A stretch of DNA of 64,000 bases from an uncultured Rickettsiales bacterium (GCA_900551865.1 URXV01000002.1:83360-147359), one strand, 5' to 3'; counted from the stretch's first letter, positions 41,587-51,360 are shown. Program-made: numbers and translations. The notes: generated by a model from the letters alone, not told the origin.

Positions 41587-43155
41587 ATGGCAATTAAAGA
41601 CAATAGAAGAAACAGCGCCGCGGCTCAGCCGGCTTCGGCAGGCGGCGCGGGCGGCGGAAGCGGAGGCGTTTCCGCGGAACAGGCTGCCGGCGTTTCCGGC
41701 GGCCATGGGCAGGCGTCCGAATCTTCCGGCGGCGGAAAACTCGGCGTTTGGGCACTTGCCGGCGTGGTCGTCAGCTCAATGATTGGCGGCGGCATTTACA
41801 GCCTGCCGCAGAATATGGCCGCGGGCGCGTCGGTCGGCGCGGTGCTGCTGGCCTGGCTGATTACCGGCATCGGCGTTTATTTTCTGGCGAATACGTTTCG
41901 CATTCTCTCCGTCGTCAAGCCGGATTTGACGGCGGGCATTTATATGTACAGCCGGGCTGGTTTCGGCCCGTATGTCGGTTTTACCATCGGGTGGTCGTAT
42001 TGGCTGTGCCAGATTTGCGGCAACGTCGGTTACGCCGTGATTACGATGGACGCGCTCAACTATTTCTTTCCGCCGTATTTTGCGGGCGGCAACGGCCTTT
42101 ATTCCATTATCGGCGGTTCGCTGCTGATATGGGGCTTTAACGCGCTGGTTCTGAAAGGCATCAAGCAGGCGACGATTATCAACCTTATCGGCACGGTGGC
42201 AAAAATCGCGCCGCTGCTGTTCTTTATCGTCATAACGCTGATATTTTTCAATTCGGAGCGGTTTTCGTTCGACTTCTGGGGCGAGCGGGAGCGTTCGCTG
42301 GGAGGTCTGGCGAAGCAGATTGAAGGCACGATGCTGGTTACCCTGTGGGCATTTATCGGCATAGAGGGCGCGGTCGTGATGTCCAAACACGCCAAAAATC
42401 CGAAGGCGGTCGGCACGGCGACGCTGCTGGGCTTTTCGGGCTGCCTTCTGGTGTATGTCCTGCTGTCCGTTCTGCCGTATGGCATTATGGATCAGGAACA
42501 GCTGTCCAAACTGCCGAATCCGTCAACGGCGGCAGTGCTGGAACCGATTATCGGCAAATGGGGTTCGTATATTATGAATATCGGCCTGCTGATTTCGGTG
42601 TTGACGAGCTGGCTGGCGTGGACGATGGTAACGGCGCAAATTCCGCAGGCAGCGGCCGAAAACGGCACGTTTCCGAAAGAGTTTGTCAAGGAAAACGCCG
42701 CACAGGCACCGTCGGTTTCGCTGTATGTTACGAGCGGGCTGATGCAGGTGTTTATGCTGCTCGTATATTTTTCGGGCAATGCATGGAACACGATGCTCAG
42801 CATTACCAGCGTTATGGTGCTGCCGGCTTATTTTGCCAGCGCGATGTATCTGTGGAAACTGTGCGAAGACCACGAATACCCGTCCGGATTCTATATCCGC
42901 CGGTCGACGGCGCTGCTTTCCGCAGTTCTGGGGTCGCTGTACGCGCTCTGGCTCATCTATGCGGCCGGGCTTAATTACCTGCTGATGGCACTTATCTTTA
43001 TGGCAATCGGCATTCCGGTCTTCATTCATGCCCGCAGGCAGAATGCGCCGCACGAACCGGCGTTTTCCGCGGGAGAACGTTTTGCCGCGTGGATATTGGT
43101 TGCGGCAGCCCTATTTGCCATTTACGCTATGGCGACGGGCGTGGTTGCGGCTTAG
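41587..43155 (+). CDS. aaxC: APC-family arginine/agmatine antiporter, AaxC type
   Basis: A 522-residue transporter with twelve or more membrane spans. The first span carries LAGVVVSSMIGGGIYSLPQNM, the signature of basic amino-acid antiporters of the APA group, and WAFIGIEGAVVMSKHAKNPKAVG is the conserved sixth-helix region. An N-terminal extension of about 45 residues is made of Gly, Ala and Ser and is not found in typical members. It follows aaxB by about 100 bases and would exchange external arginine for internal agmatine. Arginine/ornithine exchange is an alternative, but the neighbour makes agmatine. Confidence 0.88.
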   Translation: MAIKDNRRNSAAAQPASAGGAGGGSGGVSAEQAAGVSGGHGQASESSGGGKLGVWALAGVVVSSMIGGGIYSLPQNMAAGASVGAVLLAWLITGIGVYFLANTFRILSVVKPDLTAGIYMYSRAGFGPYVGFTIGWSYWLCQICGNVGYAVITMDALNYFFPPYFAGGNGLYSIIGGSLLIWGFNALVLKGIKQATIINLIGTVAKIAPLLFFIVITLIFFNSERFSFDFWGERERSLGGLAKQIEGTMLVTLWAFIGIEGAVVMSKHAKNPKAVGTATLLGFSGCLLVYVLLSVLPYGIMDQEQLSKLPNPSTAAVLEPIIGKWGSYIMNIGLLISVLTSWLAWTMVTAQIPQAAAENGTFPKEFVKENAAQAPSVSLYVTSGLMQVFMLLVYFSGNAWNTMLSITSVMVLPAYFASAMYLWKLCEDHEYPSGFYIRRSTALLSAVLGSLYALWLIYAAGLNYLLMALIFMAIGIPVFIHARRQNAPHEPAFSAGERFAAWILVAAALFAIYAMATGVVAA

Positions 43156-43164
43156 GCAACGACA

Positions 43165-43204
43165 AAGCACCGGAAACGTATTCCGGTGCTTGCGTTTTTT
43201 TTTT
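43165..43204 (+). terminator. Rho-independent terminator after aaxC
   Basis: Eleven-base perfect stem AAGCACCGGAA/TTCCGGTGCTT (43165-43175 with 43181-43191), five-base loop, then GCG and about ten T. Confidence 0.92.
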
Positions 43205-43221
43205 GCGGGTGTGCGCCGCGT

Positions 43222-43470
43222 TTATACGTTTAAGGCCTTACGGTAGGTTTCAAGCAGGAATTCCTGCTCGTCGCGGTCCGCCTGATTCATTTTTCTTAAT
43301 TTGATAATGGCTTTCATAATCTTAACGTCAAAACCGACGCCTTTGGCTTCGGCGTAGATGTCGCGAATGTCCGAAGAAATGCCTTTCTTTTCCTCTTCCA
43401 GGCGTTCAATGCGTTCAATCAAAGAATTCAATCTGGTGCTGTCAATGCCGCCGACTTCATTTTCCGACAT
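43222..43470 (-). CDS. gapR: GapR family DNA-binding protein (DUF2312)
   Basis: An 82-residue, mostly helical alphaproteobacterial nucleoid protein. It is recognised by STRLNSLIERIERLEEEKKGISSDIRDIYAEAKGVGFDVKIMKAIIKLRKM, the DUF2312 pattern. In Caulobacter GapR clamps overtwisted DNA ahead of replication and transcription forks. The start at 43470 follows GGGAG; a possible promoter with TATGAT lies near 43505-43510. It is convergent with aaxC. Confidence 0.93.
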   Translation of the reverse strand: MSENEVGGIDSTRLNSLIERIERLEEEKKGISSDIRDIYAEAKGVGFDVKIMKAIIKLRKMNQADRDEQEFLLETYRKALNV

Positions 43471-43709
43471 AGTTGTTCTCCCTTTTATGTTATTAAAGAA
43501 TCGTATCATATACGCTGCGGCACTTTAGCAAAGATATTTTTTTTTGACAAGATATAAATTCGGCGAAGAGCGGCGGCGGTTAAAATAGCAACAAAAAGCG
43601 GCGGCGGTTAAATAATTGTGGAGAAAATGAAGAATAATAAGTTATTAAAAATTTATGGTATATATGTAACCATAGCAAAAGATGGTTTTAAACTTTTTAG
43701 GGGAAGAAT

Positions 43710-45131
43710 ATGCCAAATGATACGCGTACAAAAATCTTAGCAACATTGGGGCCGTCGTCAAATACCGAAGAAAAAATCAGCGCCCTGATTGAGGCGGGGA
43801 TTGACGGGTTCCGGCTTAATTTCAGCCACGGGACGCAGGAAGAACACAAACGGACTTATGAGATTGTAAGGCGTGTGGCGAAAGAAAAGGGCGTGCGCGT
43901 AACGGTTGTGGCGGATATGCAGGGGCCGAAGCTCCGAATCGGAACGTTCAAAGACGGCAAAGTTTTGTTGAAAAAGGGGCAGAAGTTTACGCTGGACATG
44001 CAGGATATTCCGGGTGACGAAACAAGGGTTCTGTTGCCGCACAAGGAAATTTTTGAAGCGCTTAAGGCGGGCGACAAACTGCTGGTTAACGATGGAAATA
44101 TTGTGTTGAACGTTTTGAAGTGCAACGAAGAATCGGCGGAAACGGAAGTTGAGGTCGGCGGAGTTATTTCCGGGCACAAAGGCGTGAACCTGCCGAATTC
44201 GTCGCTCAACATTTCGCCGCTGACGGAAAAGGACCACAGCGATTTGCAGTTTGCGCTGGGGCTCGGGGTGGACTGCATCTGCCTGTCTTTTGTGCAGCGG
44301 GCGTCAGACATTAAGGAGGCGCGCAAGATTATCGGCAAGCGGGCGTGGATTATTTCAAAGCTGGAGAAGCCGCAGGTGCTTGACGATTTGGACAACATTA
44401 TCAAAGCGTCGGATATGGTTATGGTGGCGCGCGGCGATTTGGGCGTGGAATGCCCGATTGTTACGGTGCCGGTGCTGCAAAAGCGGATTGTGTCGCGCTG
44501 CCGCGTGTTTGGTAAGCCGGTCATTGTGGCGACACAGATGCTCGAATCGATGATGTCGGCGCCGATGCCGACGCGGGCGGAGGTTTCGGACATTGCGAAC
44601 GCGGTTTATGACGGCTGCGACGTAGTGATGCTTTCCGGCGAAACGGCAGCCGGCAGCTATCCGGTAGAAACGGTCAAAACGATGCACGGCGTCATTTTGC
44701 AGGTGGAGGCCGATCCGAAATATCTGGAGAGCGTGCACCGTTTTGAGCAGGGGGCGTGCGGCAGCAGCGAAGCGCGCGCGATTACGCATGCGGCGGGCGA
44801 AGTTGTCAAAACGCTGGAAAAGGTTGCCTGCACCGCGACGTTTTCGGTCAGCGGGGCGACAACGCTGGCGATGGCGCAGGAACGTCCGAAACTGCCGATT
44901 ATTTCCATCAATCCGACGGAGGAAATTGCGCACCGGCTGAATCTGGTCTGGGGTGTCAAGACGTTTGTCGACCGGAAAGTGTTTGAGAGCTTTGACAATA
45001 TTGAGACCGTGTCGCGCGGGGTTGCCGCGGAGGCGGGGCTGGCGAAGAAGGGCGAGTACATCGTGGTTACGGCCGGGTATCCGTTTGGCTGCGTGGGAAG
45101 CACGAACGTGCTGCATATCGTGAAAGCCTGA
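43710..45131 (+). CDS. pyk: Pyruvate kinase
   Basis: A 473-residue glycolytic enzyme that transfers phosphate from PEP to ADP. Motifs are RTKILATLGPSSNTEEKI, GFRLNFSHGT, the active-site ISKLEKPQVLDDLDNII with the catalytic Lys and Glu, VMVARGDLGVECP, and the domain C start VMLSGETAAGSYPVE. Length is normal. The GGGGAAGA ribosome site is clear. It is followed by a terminator and by adhE, so the region groups fermentation genes. Confidence 0.98.
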   Translation: MPNDTRTKILATLGPSSNTEEKISALIEAGIDGFRLNFSHGTQEEHKRTYEIVRRVAKEKGVRVTVVADMQGPKLRIGTFKDGKVLLKKGQKFTLDMQDIPGDETRVLLPHKEIFEALKAGDKLLVNDGNIVLNVLKCNEESAETEVEVGGVISGHKGVNLPNSSLNISPLTEKDHSDLQFALGLGVDCICLSFVQRASDIKEARKIIGKRAWIISKLEKPQVLDDLDNIIKASDMVMVARGDLGVECPIVTVPVLQKRIVSRCRVFGKPVIVATQMLESMMSAPMPTRAEVSDIANAVYDGCDVVMLSGETAAGSYPVETVKTMHGVILQVEADPKYLESVHRFEQGACGSSEARAITHAAGEVVKTLEKVACTATFSVSGATTLAMAQERPKLPIISINPTEEIAHRLNLVWGVKTFVDRKVFESFDNIETVSRGVAAEAGLAKKGEYIVVTAGYPFGCVGSTNVLHIVKA

Positions 45132-45156
45132 CCGGTTAGACGGTGAGAAACGGCGG

Positions 45157-45187
45157 AAGCTGCGGATGAAATATTCCGCAGCTTTTT
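45157..45187 (+). terminator. Rho-independent terminator after pyk
   Basis: Ten-base stem AAGCTGCGGA/TCCGCAGCTT (45157-45166 with 45175-45184), then TTT. Confidence 0.85.
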
Positions 45188-45305
45188 GCGTGTGAAGAAG
45201 GAAAGCGCAGAGAAAGTAAAAGACGTGTTTTATCTGCTTGATTTTAAAACTTATATATACGAAATAATCTGAAATAATTCGTGTCGGGAAAAGGGTTTTA
45301 AACGC

Positions 45306-45334
45306 CTTGTTAATTTTTGCCGTGTTATTATGCT
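45306..45334 (+). promoter_or_regulatory. Promoter CTTGTT-N17-TATGCT for adhE
   Basis: CTTGTT (45306-45311) and TATGCT (45329-45334) with 17 bases between; the adhE ATG is 38 bases downstream. Confidence 0.55.
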
Positions 45335-45371
45335 GTCAATAGTGATAAATTGTTATGGAGTAATGAAAACT

Positions 45372-48005
45372 ATGGCAAAAGAAAATCAGGTGCAAACGAA
45401 CGAAGATGCAGAGAAGAAGCATGTTGACGAACTGGTGGCGCGCGTTGCCGCGGCGCAGAAGAAATATGCCGAATACACGCAGGAACAGGTTGACTACATT
45501 TTCCGCCGCGTGGCTCTGAAGCTCAGTTCGCTCAGAATTCCGCTGGCGAAAATGGCGGTTGAGGAAACCGGCATGGGCGTGGTTGAAGACAAGGTTATCA
45601 AAAACCATTTTGCGTCGGAATACATTTACAACAAATTCAAAAATACCAAAACCTGCGGCATTCTGGAAGAGGACAAGGCCAACGGGCTGATTAAGATTGC
45701 GGAACCGCTGGGCGTGATTGCCGGCGTCATTCCGACGACGAATCCGACTTCTACCGCGATTTTCAAGTCGCTGATTGCGCTTAAGACCCGCAACGGCATT
45801 ATCTTTTCGCCGCACCCGCGTGCCAAGAAGTGCACGGTTGAGACCGCGCGCATTATTCTGGAAGAGGCGGTTAAGGCGGGCGCGCCGGAAGACATTATCG
45901 GCTGGATTGAGAATCCGACGATTTTCCAGACCCAGTACCTGATGCAGCATCCGCAGGTGGACATTATTCTGGCGACCGGCGGCCCGGGTATGGTCAAGTC
46001 CGCTTACAGTTCCGGCAAACCGGCGTTGGGCGTCGGCGCGGGCAATACGCCGGCATTGATTGACGAAACGGCGGATATTGAAATGGCGGTTTCCTCCATC
46101 CTGATGTCCAAGACCTTTGACAACGGCATGATTTGCGCTTCGGAACAGTCGGTAACGGCGGTGGCGGCGGTTTATGACGCGGTCAAGGCGGAATTTATCA
46201 AGCGCGGCGCGTATATCCTGACGCCGAAAGAGAAGGAAAAGCTCGGCAAGGTGATTATGATTGACGGGCATTTGAACGCGGCAATTGTCGGCCAGCCGGC
46301 GTACAAGATTGCGGAAATGGCGAAAATTTCGGTACCGGAAGAAACGAAAGTCCTGATTGCGGAGTGCACGAAAGTCGGCGCGGAAGAGCCGTTTTCGGCG
46401 GAAAAGCTGTCGCCGGTGCTGGCAATGTACAAGGCCGACGACTTCAACAGCGGCGCCGATTTGGCGAAAGCTCTGGTATCGCACGGCGGCAAGGGGCATA
46501 CGTCGGTGCTTTACACCAACCCGCAGAACGACGACAGGATTAAATATTTCGGCCACCTGATGATTACGGGGCGCGTGATGATCAACTGCCCGTCGTCGCA
46601 GGGCGCTATCGGCGACATCTACAACTTTAGGCTTGAACCCTCTCTGACTTTGGGTTGCGGCTCCTGGGGCGGCAACTCGGTCAGCGAAAACGTAGGAGTA
46701 AAACATCTGATGAATATCAAAAACGTAGCGAAACGCGAAGAAAATATGCTGTGGTTCAGAATTCCTCCGAAAGTCTATTTCAAGCCGGGGTCGCTGTCGT
46801 TTGCGCTCAAGGAGCTGAAGGGCAAAAAACGCGCGTTTATCGTTACCGACAAGCCGCTGTTTGACCTGGGCTATACCAAGAAAGTTACCGACGTTCTGGA
46901 CGAAATCGGCGTGGCGTACAAGATATTCTCCGACGTGCATCCGGATCCGGATCTCACGACGGTCAATATGGCTATCGGTACGCTCCGTTCGTTTGAGCCG
47001 GACGTTATCATTGCGCTGGGCGGCGGTTCGCCGATTGACGCGGGCAAGATTATGTGGCTGATGTACGAACATCCGGAGCTGAAGTTTGAAGACCTGGCGA
47101 TGCGCTTTATGGATATCCGCAAACGTATTTTCGAATTCCCGCAGTTGGGCGAAAAGGCTGTGATGGTCGCCATTCCGACCACGTCCGGCACGGGTTCGGA
47201 AGTAACGCCGTTCTCCATCATCACCGACGACCACGAGGGCGTCAAGTACGCAGTGGCGGACTATGCGCTGACTCCGTCGATGGCGATTATCGACTCGGAT
47301 TTGGTACAGACGATGCCGAAGGGATTGTGCTCGGCTTCGGGTATCGACATCCTGACCCACGCGCTGGAATCGTACGTTTCGTCCATGGCGACCGAATATA
47401 CGCGCGGCCTGTCGCTGGAAGCGGGCAAGCTGGTGTTTGACTACCTGCCGTCCTCTTATGCGACAGCGGACTCTTATGCCCGCGAGAAAGTCCACACGGC
47501 GGCGACGCTGGCCGGTATGGCGTTTGCGAATGCGTTTCTGGGCGTCTGCCACTCGATGGCGCACAAGCTCGGTTCGCACTTCAACATTCCGCACGGCGTG
47601 GCGAACGCGTTACTGATTTGCCAGGTTATCCGCTTTAATGCGACGGACAAGCCGGCGAAACAGTGCGCTTTCCCGCAGTACAAGTTCCCGAACGCCAAGG
47701 CGGCGTACGCACAGTTTGCCGCGGCGATGGGTTTTAAGGGCAAGACCGACGACGAGAAAGTCAACGCACTGGTTGAGGCGATTAAAGAGCTGAAGACGAA
47801 AATCGGTATTCCGGGCTCTATCCGCGAGTGGTTTGCCATCCGCGGCGAGTACACCGACGAAGACTTTAAGAAAGCGATGGAAACGCTGCCGACGCTGGCG
47901 TTTGACGACCAGTGCACCGGTTCCAACCCGCGTTATCCGCTGATTAAGGAAATTCAGAAGCTTTATGAGCTGGCGTACGAAGGAGTTACGGACTTTGAAA
48001 TCTAG
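45372..48005 (+). CDS. adhE: Bifunctional aldehyde-alcohol dehydrogenase AdhE
   Basis: An 877-residue fermentative enzyme that reduces acetyl-CoA to acetaldehyde and then ethanol, regenerating NAD+. The N-terminal aldehyde dehydrogenase half has the catalytic Cys in NGMICASEQS (about residue 255) and GNTPALIDETADI; the linker TLGCGSWGGNSVSENVG is intact; the iron-dependent alcohol dehydrogenase half has IALGGGSPIDAGKIMW, TTSGTGSEVTPFSI, and the metal-binding FLGVCHSMAHKLG and IPHGVANALL. The start at 45372 follows GGAG by eleven bases; two in-frame ATGs upstream are possible. AdhE forms spirosomes in enterobacteria. It is strongly expressed in such organisms, and its codon bias here is marked. 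Confidence 0.98.
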   Translation: MAKENQVQTNEDAEKKHVDELVARVAAAQKKYAEYTQEQVDYIFRRVALKLSSLRIPLAKMAVEETGMGVVEDKVIKNHFASEYIYNKFKNTKTCGILEEDKANGLIKIAEPLGVIAGVIPTTNPTSTAIFKSLIALKTRNGIIFSPHPRAKKCTVETARIILEEAVKAGAPEDIIGWIENPTIFQTQYLMQHPQVDIILATGGPGMVKSAYSSGKPALGVGAGNTPALIDETADIEMAVSSILMSKTFDNGMICASEQSVTAVAAVYDAVKAEFIKRGAYILTPKEKEKLGKVIMIDGHLNAAIVGQPAYKIAEMAKISVPEETKVLIAECTKVGAEEPFSAEKLSPVLAMYKADDFNSGADLAKALVSHGGKGHTSVLYTNPQNDDRIKYFGHLMITGRVMINCPSSQGAIGDIYNFRLEPSLTLGCGSWGGNSVSENVGVKHLMNIKNVAKREENMLWFRIPPKVYFKPGSLSFALKELKGKKRAFIVTDKPLFDLGYTKKVTDVLDEIGVAYKIFSDVHPDPDLTTVNMAIGTLRSFEPDVIIALGGGSPIDAGKIMWLMYEHPELKFEDLAMRFMDIRKRIFEFPQLGEKAVMVAIPTTSGTGSEVTPFSIITDDHEGVKYAVADYALTPSMAIIDSDLVQTMPKGLCSASGIDILTHALESYVSSMATEYTRGLSLEAGKLVFDYLPSSYATADSYAREKVHTAATLAGMAFANAFLGVCHSMAHKLGSHFNIPHGVANALLICQVIRFNATDKPAKQCAFPQYKFPNAKAAYAQFAAAMGFKGKTDDEKVNALVEAIKELKTKIGIPGSIREWFAIRGEYTDEDFKKAMETLPTLAFDDQCTGSNPRYPLIKEIQKLYELAYEGVTDFEI

Positions 48006-48024
48006 CTTGCAGCGATGATGAAAT

Positions 48025-48056
48025 GAAAGGCGGTTCCAAGGAGAGCCGCCTTTCTT
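48025..48056 (+). terminator. Rho-independent terminator after adhE
   Basis: Stem GAAAGGCGG/CCGCCTTTC (48025-48033 with 48046-48054) close after the adhE stop; the T-run is short. The rest, up to 48294, holds no visible gene. Confidence 0.65.
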
Positions 48057-48294
48057 GCGTGGAGATGACAGGGCAGGGGGGGAACTGCGGTTAGGGGAAG
48101 ATGCGGCGCGACTAGGGATATCTGGGGAAAACGGATGGCCGGAAGAAAGGCCGGTGCGGCAAGGCTGCCGGATGGAGAAGAGTGGTCGGGAAAAATTGGA
48201 ACACGGGATGCTGAAAAAAAGGTTCCTTTTTTTTCTACAGTCTGTTTTTAGGGCTTTTAGTGTAAACACAATCGGTTAATAAACAATAAAACTG

Positions 48295-50043
48295 ATGACT
48301 ATAATCGAACGTTATATGTCATCACAGAAGGCGTATGGGAGTATTTGCACTTTTGGGCTGAAATGCGCGGGCGTTGTCTGGCTTATTTTGGCAGTGGTTT
48401 TTCTGATTTACTGGAGCAGTTTCTTTCTGGGAAACCACGATTTTCGTTTTATGCGTTACGGCGTTCCGTTAGATGCCGGCGTGTTTGAAGGGCGGTTTAC
48501 CCAGTTTCTGCCGTCATGGCTGTTGACCGGCGGGCATATTCTGCCGGTTTTTAACGTCTTGCTGGGTTTTGCCTTTTTTGCCCTGGCGGCGGTCAGGCTG
48601 GCCGAATGGTACGGACTGCCGGAGAGATACCGCGATGTGCTGCCGTTTACTTTGCTGATTGTGTTGAATCCGTATGTGCTGACGCAATTATATTATGTGC
48701 ACCAGATATTGTCCATATTCGTCTGGCATTTTTTGTGCGTTTGGGGCGTGATTTGGATTGACCGGGTGGTTTTGGCGGCGGAAGACGGAAAAAAAGAGGC
48801 GGAGTGTGCCGCGGTGGCAGGGAAAAAAGCGGCAGGGTATGCCGTGGCGGGCATATCGGCGCTGTTTGTCAGTCTGGGCGGATATACGGCGGCGCTTGAG
48901 CTGGTCCTGACGATTTGCACGGGGAAATTTTGGCTGGATGTTCTGCGGGCGGAAAAGAGCGTAAAAGCGATTTTGGGGCATTATGTAAAACTGGGGGCGG
49001 CCGTTATGGCGGCGCTGTTTTGTTATGCGGCGGTTATCTGGGAGATGAAACGGCAGAATCTGATTTATCTGGGAATGTATAACGTGCAGACGCTTCCTTT
49101 ACAGGAGGTACCGGAAAGGTTTTTGCAGCGATGGCATAAGCCGTGGGAAATATTATATTCGGTATTTCCGTATGAATCGCCGCTTGCAGGATACGGTTTC
49201 CTGTTGCTGGCCGCGGCGGCACTGGCTGCGTCGCGGGGGCGGCGGAAATTTCTGTGGGGTGCGTTTTGTCTGATTGTTTCGGTCTATCTGGCATTTTTTC
49301 TGGCTTTTATTGCGCCGCACGATTTTTTTGATACGTTTCGGGTTCATTTTTTTTCAGTTCCGTATTTAATTGCGGTTTTGTTGGCGGTGGCGGTTACCTG
49401 CGGCGGCAGAGGTTGCCGCAATATGGCGCTGGCGGCAGCGGCGGTTCTGGTTTGCGTTTATGCCGGGACGGACTTTTATGCGCAAAAAATCTGGCTGTTG
49501 GGGAACAGGCAGGACGAAATGTATGTTGAAAGGATAAAGCAAGATTTGCTGCCGCGTCTGGAACCGGGAAAGAAATACAGGCTGGCAACTTTGGGCGGCC
49601 TGTACGGCAGGAAAAAATTTGCGGGTATGCATGATGAGTATTCTTTGCGTACATATGAGCGCGACAGAGAGTTATTTCGCGCGCCGTTATATGTCAGCGT
49701 GATGTTTTCCAGCGGTTTCTTTTTAGCAGAACCCGGAAGTCCGATTTGGGGAGATGCAATGTATCTCGGAGGAGGGATATTTTATGGGATAACACCGGAA
49801 AATGTTGCGGAAGGCAAGAGGCTGGACGCGGAAATATTTGCTAAAAGTTTCGGAACAGACATGGAAGCGCAACTTGCGGCGTTAAAGATTATGGAACCGT
49901 ATCCGGCTGCCAACTATTGTTTTGTCGGCGAGAAAGACATTTTCCTGATGATGCCGGAGATACACAACGATAGGAATGTGCTGGCTGGTATTGTTCATGA
50001 CAAAATGGCAAAAAATACTGCCGATGGCGGGGGCGGCGGTTAA
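48295..50043 (+). CDS. GtrII-like polytopic membrane glycosyltransferase
   Basis: A 582-residue protein with about ten to eleven membrane spans in the first 400 residues and a periplasmic-type tail of about 170 residues. The first loop has NHDFRFMRYGVPLDAGVFEGRFTQFLPSWLL, matching the acidic DD/HD-type loop and the G-R-(F/W) feature of GtrII and related GT-C transferases that modify O-antigen or teichoic-type polymers from lipid-linked sugars. The tail is soluble with a GLY-rich end. The start lacks a ribosome site. It lies directly upstream of a GT8 gene, so both may decorate the same surface glycan. Confidence 0.65.
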   Translation: MTIIERYMSSQKAYGSICTFGLKCAGVVWLILAVVFLIYWSSFFLGNHDFRFMRYGVPLDAGVFEGRFTQFLPSWLLTGGHILPVFNVLLGFAFFALAAVRLAEWYGLPERYRDVLPFTLLIVLNPYVLTQLYYVHQILSIFVWHFLCVWGVIWIDRVVLAAEDGKKEAECAAVAGKKAAGYAVAGISALFVSLGGYTAALELVLTICTGKFWLDVLRAEKSVKAILGHYVKLGAAVMAALFCYAAVIWEMKRQNLIYLGMYNVQTLPLQEVPERFLQRWHKPWEILYSVFPYESPLAGYGFLLLAAAALAASRGRRKFLWGAFCLIVSVYLAFFLAFIAPHDFFDTFRVHFFSVPYLIAVLLAVAVTCGGRGCRNMALAAAAVLVCVYAGTDFYAQKIWLLGNRQDEMYVERIKQDLLPRLEPGKKYRLATLGGLYGRKKFAGMHDEYSLRTYERDRELFRAPLYVSVMFSSGFFLAEPGSPIWGDAMYLGGGIFYGITPENVAEGKRLDAEIFAKSFGTDMEAQLAALKIMEPYPAANYCFVGEKDIFLMMPEIHNDRNVLAGIVHDKMAKNTADGGGGG

Positions 50044-50137
50044 CCTGATGTTTACATATCCCGGGTTAAACTGCGGGAAAACATACGGGCGGCGGCGTTA
50101 TGAAACGGACTGCCGGAATACCAGACGGGAGAGAATG

Positions 50138-51187
50138 ATGAAAGACAAGGGAATGAAATGGGTGATAGTTGCCGACGTGATGGCGATTATCGTGGTCGGG
50201 CTGCTGTTGTGGGCGTCGTATATTGACCGCGAGGTGGAACGCCAGCAGCTGGAGGCGCAGGCGGAAACCCAGCTCGGGCAGGATAAGCCGGCGGCGAAAA
50301 GCTATGATTTTGATTTGCAGCTGACGCCGCAAAACTGCGAGGGTGTGGACGGAACCGTCAACGCGGCGCTGATTACCGACGCCAATTATATGGATTTTAC
50401 GCGGGTGGCGATTAACTCGGCAAAACAGACCAAGTGCCCGGGCAGCAAGTACAACTTCTATGTTATGACGCTGGACGTTTCGGCTTCTGACGAGGCGGCG
50501 TTGAAAGCGCTGGCAGGAAACGGCGTTACGGTTACGGTTTTGCCACAGAAGGAAATTGATTTGTTTTATATCAGGGATACGCATGTTTCAAAGACGTCGC
50601 TGCTGAAATATTATATTGCCAAGGCGCTGCCGCAGCTGGATAAAGTCCTGTATATGGATTCCGACGTTTTGGTTTTGCATGATTTGAACGGCCTGTACCG
50701 GACTGATATTGAGGGCAAATATCTGGCGGCGGTCAAAGACCCGTCCTGGTTCTTTGAAAACGCGCACGTTTTGGAGCTTAATCTGGAAAAGCGCGGCTAT
50801 TATTTCAATGCGGGCGTGATGCTGATGAATCTTAAGAAAATCCGCGAGGACAACCTTTTGGCGAAGCTTGAGGACTATACCAACAACAATTTCCGTACCT
50901 ATATGGATCAGGACGCATTTAACGTTGTGGTCGGCGAAGATGTTGCGGTATTGCCGTTTGAAGACAATACGATGAATTTCTTTTTTGAGCATGTTGATTT
51001 GCCGACAATGGCGGCGTATTACGGCGAGGACTGGCTGAATTATGAGGACGTGTTTGCGCCGGCGACTATTCTGCACTTTGCCTCGTCGCGCAAGCCACTG
51101 GGAACGGTGGTGCCAAAAACCAATTTCTTTTATATGCTGCAACGGTTATGGTATAAATATTATGCGCCGCTGCCGCCGTTGGACTAG
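50138..51187 (+). CDS. Membrane-anchored family 8 glycosyltransferase
   Basis: A 349-residue protein. Residues 8-26 (WVIVADVMAIIVVGLLLWAS) form a single span, preceded by several lysines and followed by acidic residues, so the positive-inside rule puts the catalytic domain in the periplasm. The GT8 domain has VNAALITDANYMDFTRVAINS, SLLKYYIAKALPQLDKVLYMDSDVLV with the metal-binding DSD, YFNAGVMLMNLKKIRED, YMDQDAFNVVV and a final ILHFASSRKPL. Family GT8 uses nucleotide sugars, which are cytoplasmic, so the predicted topology is odd. The ATG at 50138 follows GGGAGAGA; the frame is open to 49976 within the previous gene. Confidence 0.85.
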   Translation: MKDKGMKWVIVADVMAIIVVGLLLWASYIDREVERQQLEAQAETQLGQDKPAAKSYDFDLQLTPQNCEGVDGTVNAALITDANYMDFTRVAINSAKQTKCPGSKYNFYVMTLDVSASDEAALKALAGNGVTVTVLPQKEIDLFYIRDTHVSKTSLLKYYIAKALPQLDKVLYMDSDVLVLHDLNGLYRTDIEGKYLAAVKDPSWFFENAHVLELNLEKRGYYFNAGVMLMNLKKIREDNLLAKLEDYTNNNFRTYMDQDAFNVVVGEDVAVLPFEDNTMNFFFEHVDLPTMAAYYGEDWLNYEDVFAPATILHFASSRKPLGTVVPKTNFFYMLQRLWYKYYAPLPPLD

Positions 51188-51360
51188 GGCTGGTGCGGGA
51201 GGTATGCCCTGTCTTTGCCGAGGATTAGGGCGGGCTGTGCTTTCGTAGGAGGGTTGAGAGGAGCACTGCCTGCGGCGAATGTGCGGGCGGATTAGGCAAC
51301 TGCACTGCCTGCGGCGAACGCGGGGAAGACGCGGCTGCCTAATCAGAGAACTGTCGGAAA
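51188..51360 (+). repeat. Intergenic direct repeats after the GT8 gene
   Basis: GCACTGCCTGCGGCGAA occurs at 51263-51279 and 51302-51318; GGATTAGG(G/C) occurs near 51223 and 51288, resembling the GT8 terminal GGACTAGGG. No gene is visible. Confidence 0.6.

Noticed and set aside
45336..47594. 752-codon open frame on the minus strand opposite adhE
   Set aside because: AdhE matches its family over the full length; the antisense frame is open because of strong codon bias, has arginine/histidine-rich nonsense composition and no motif.
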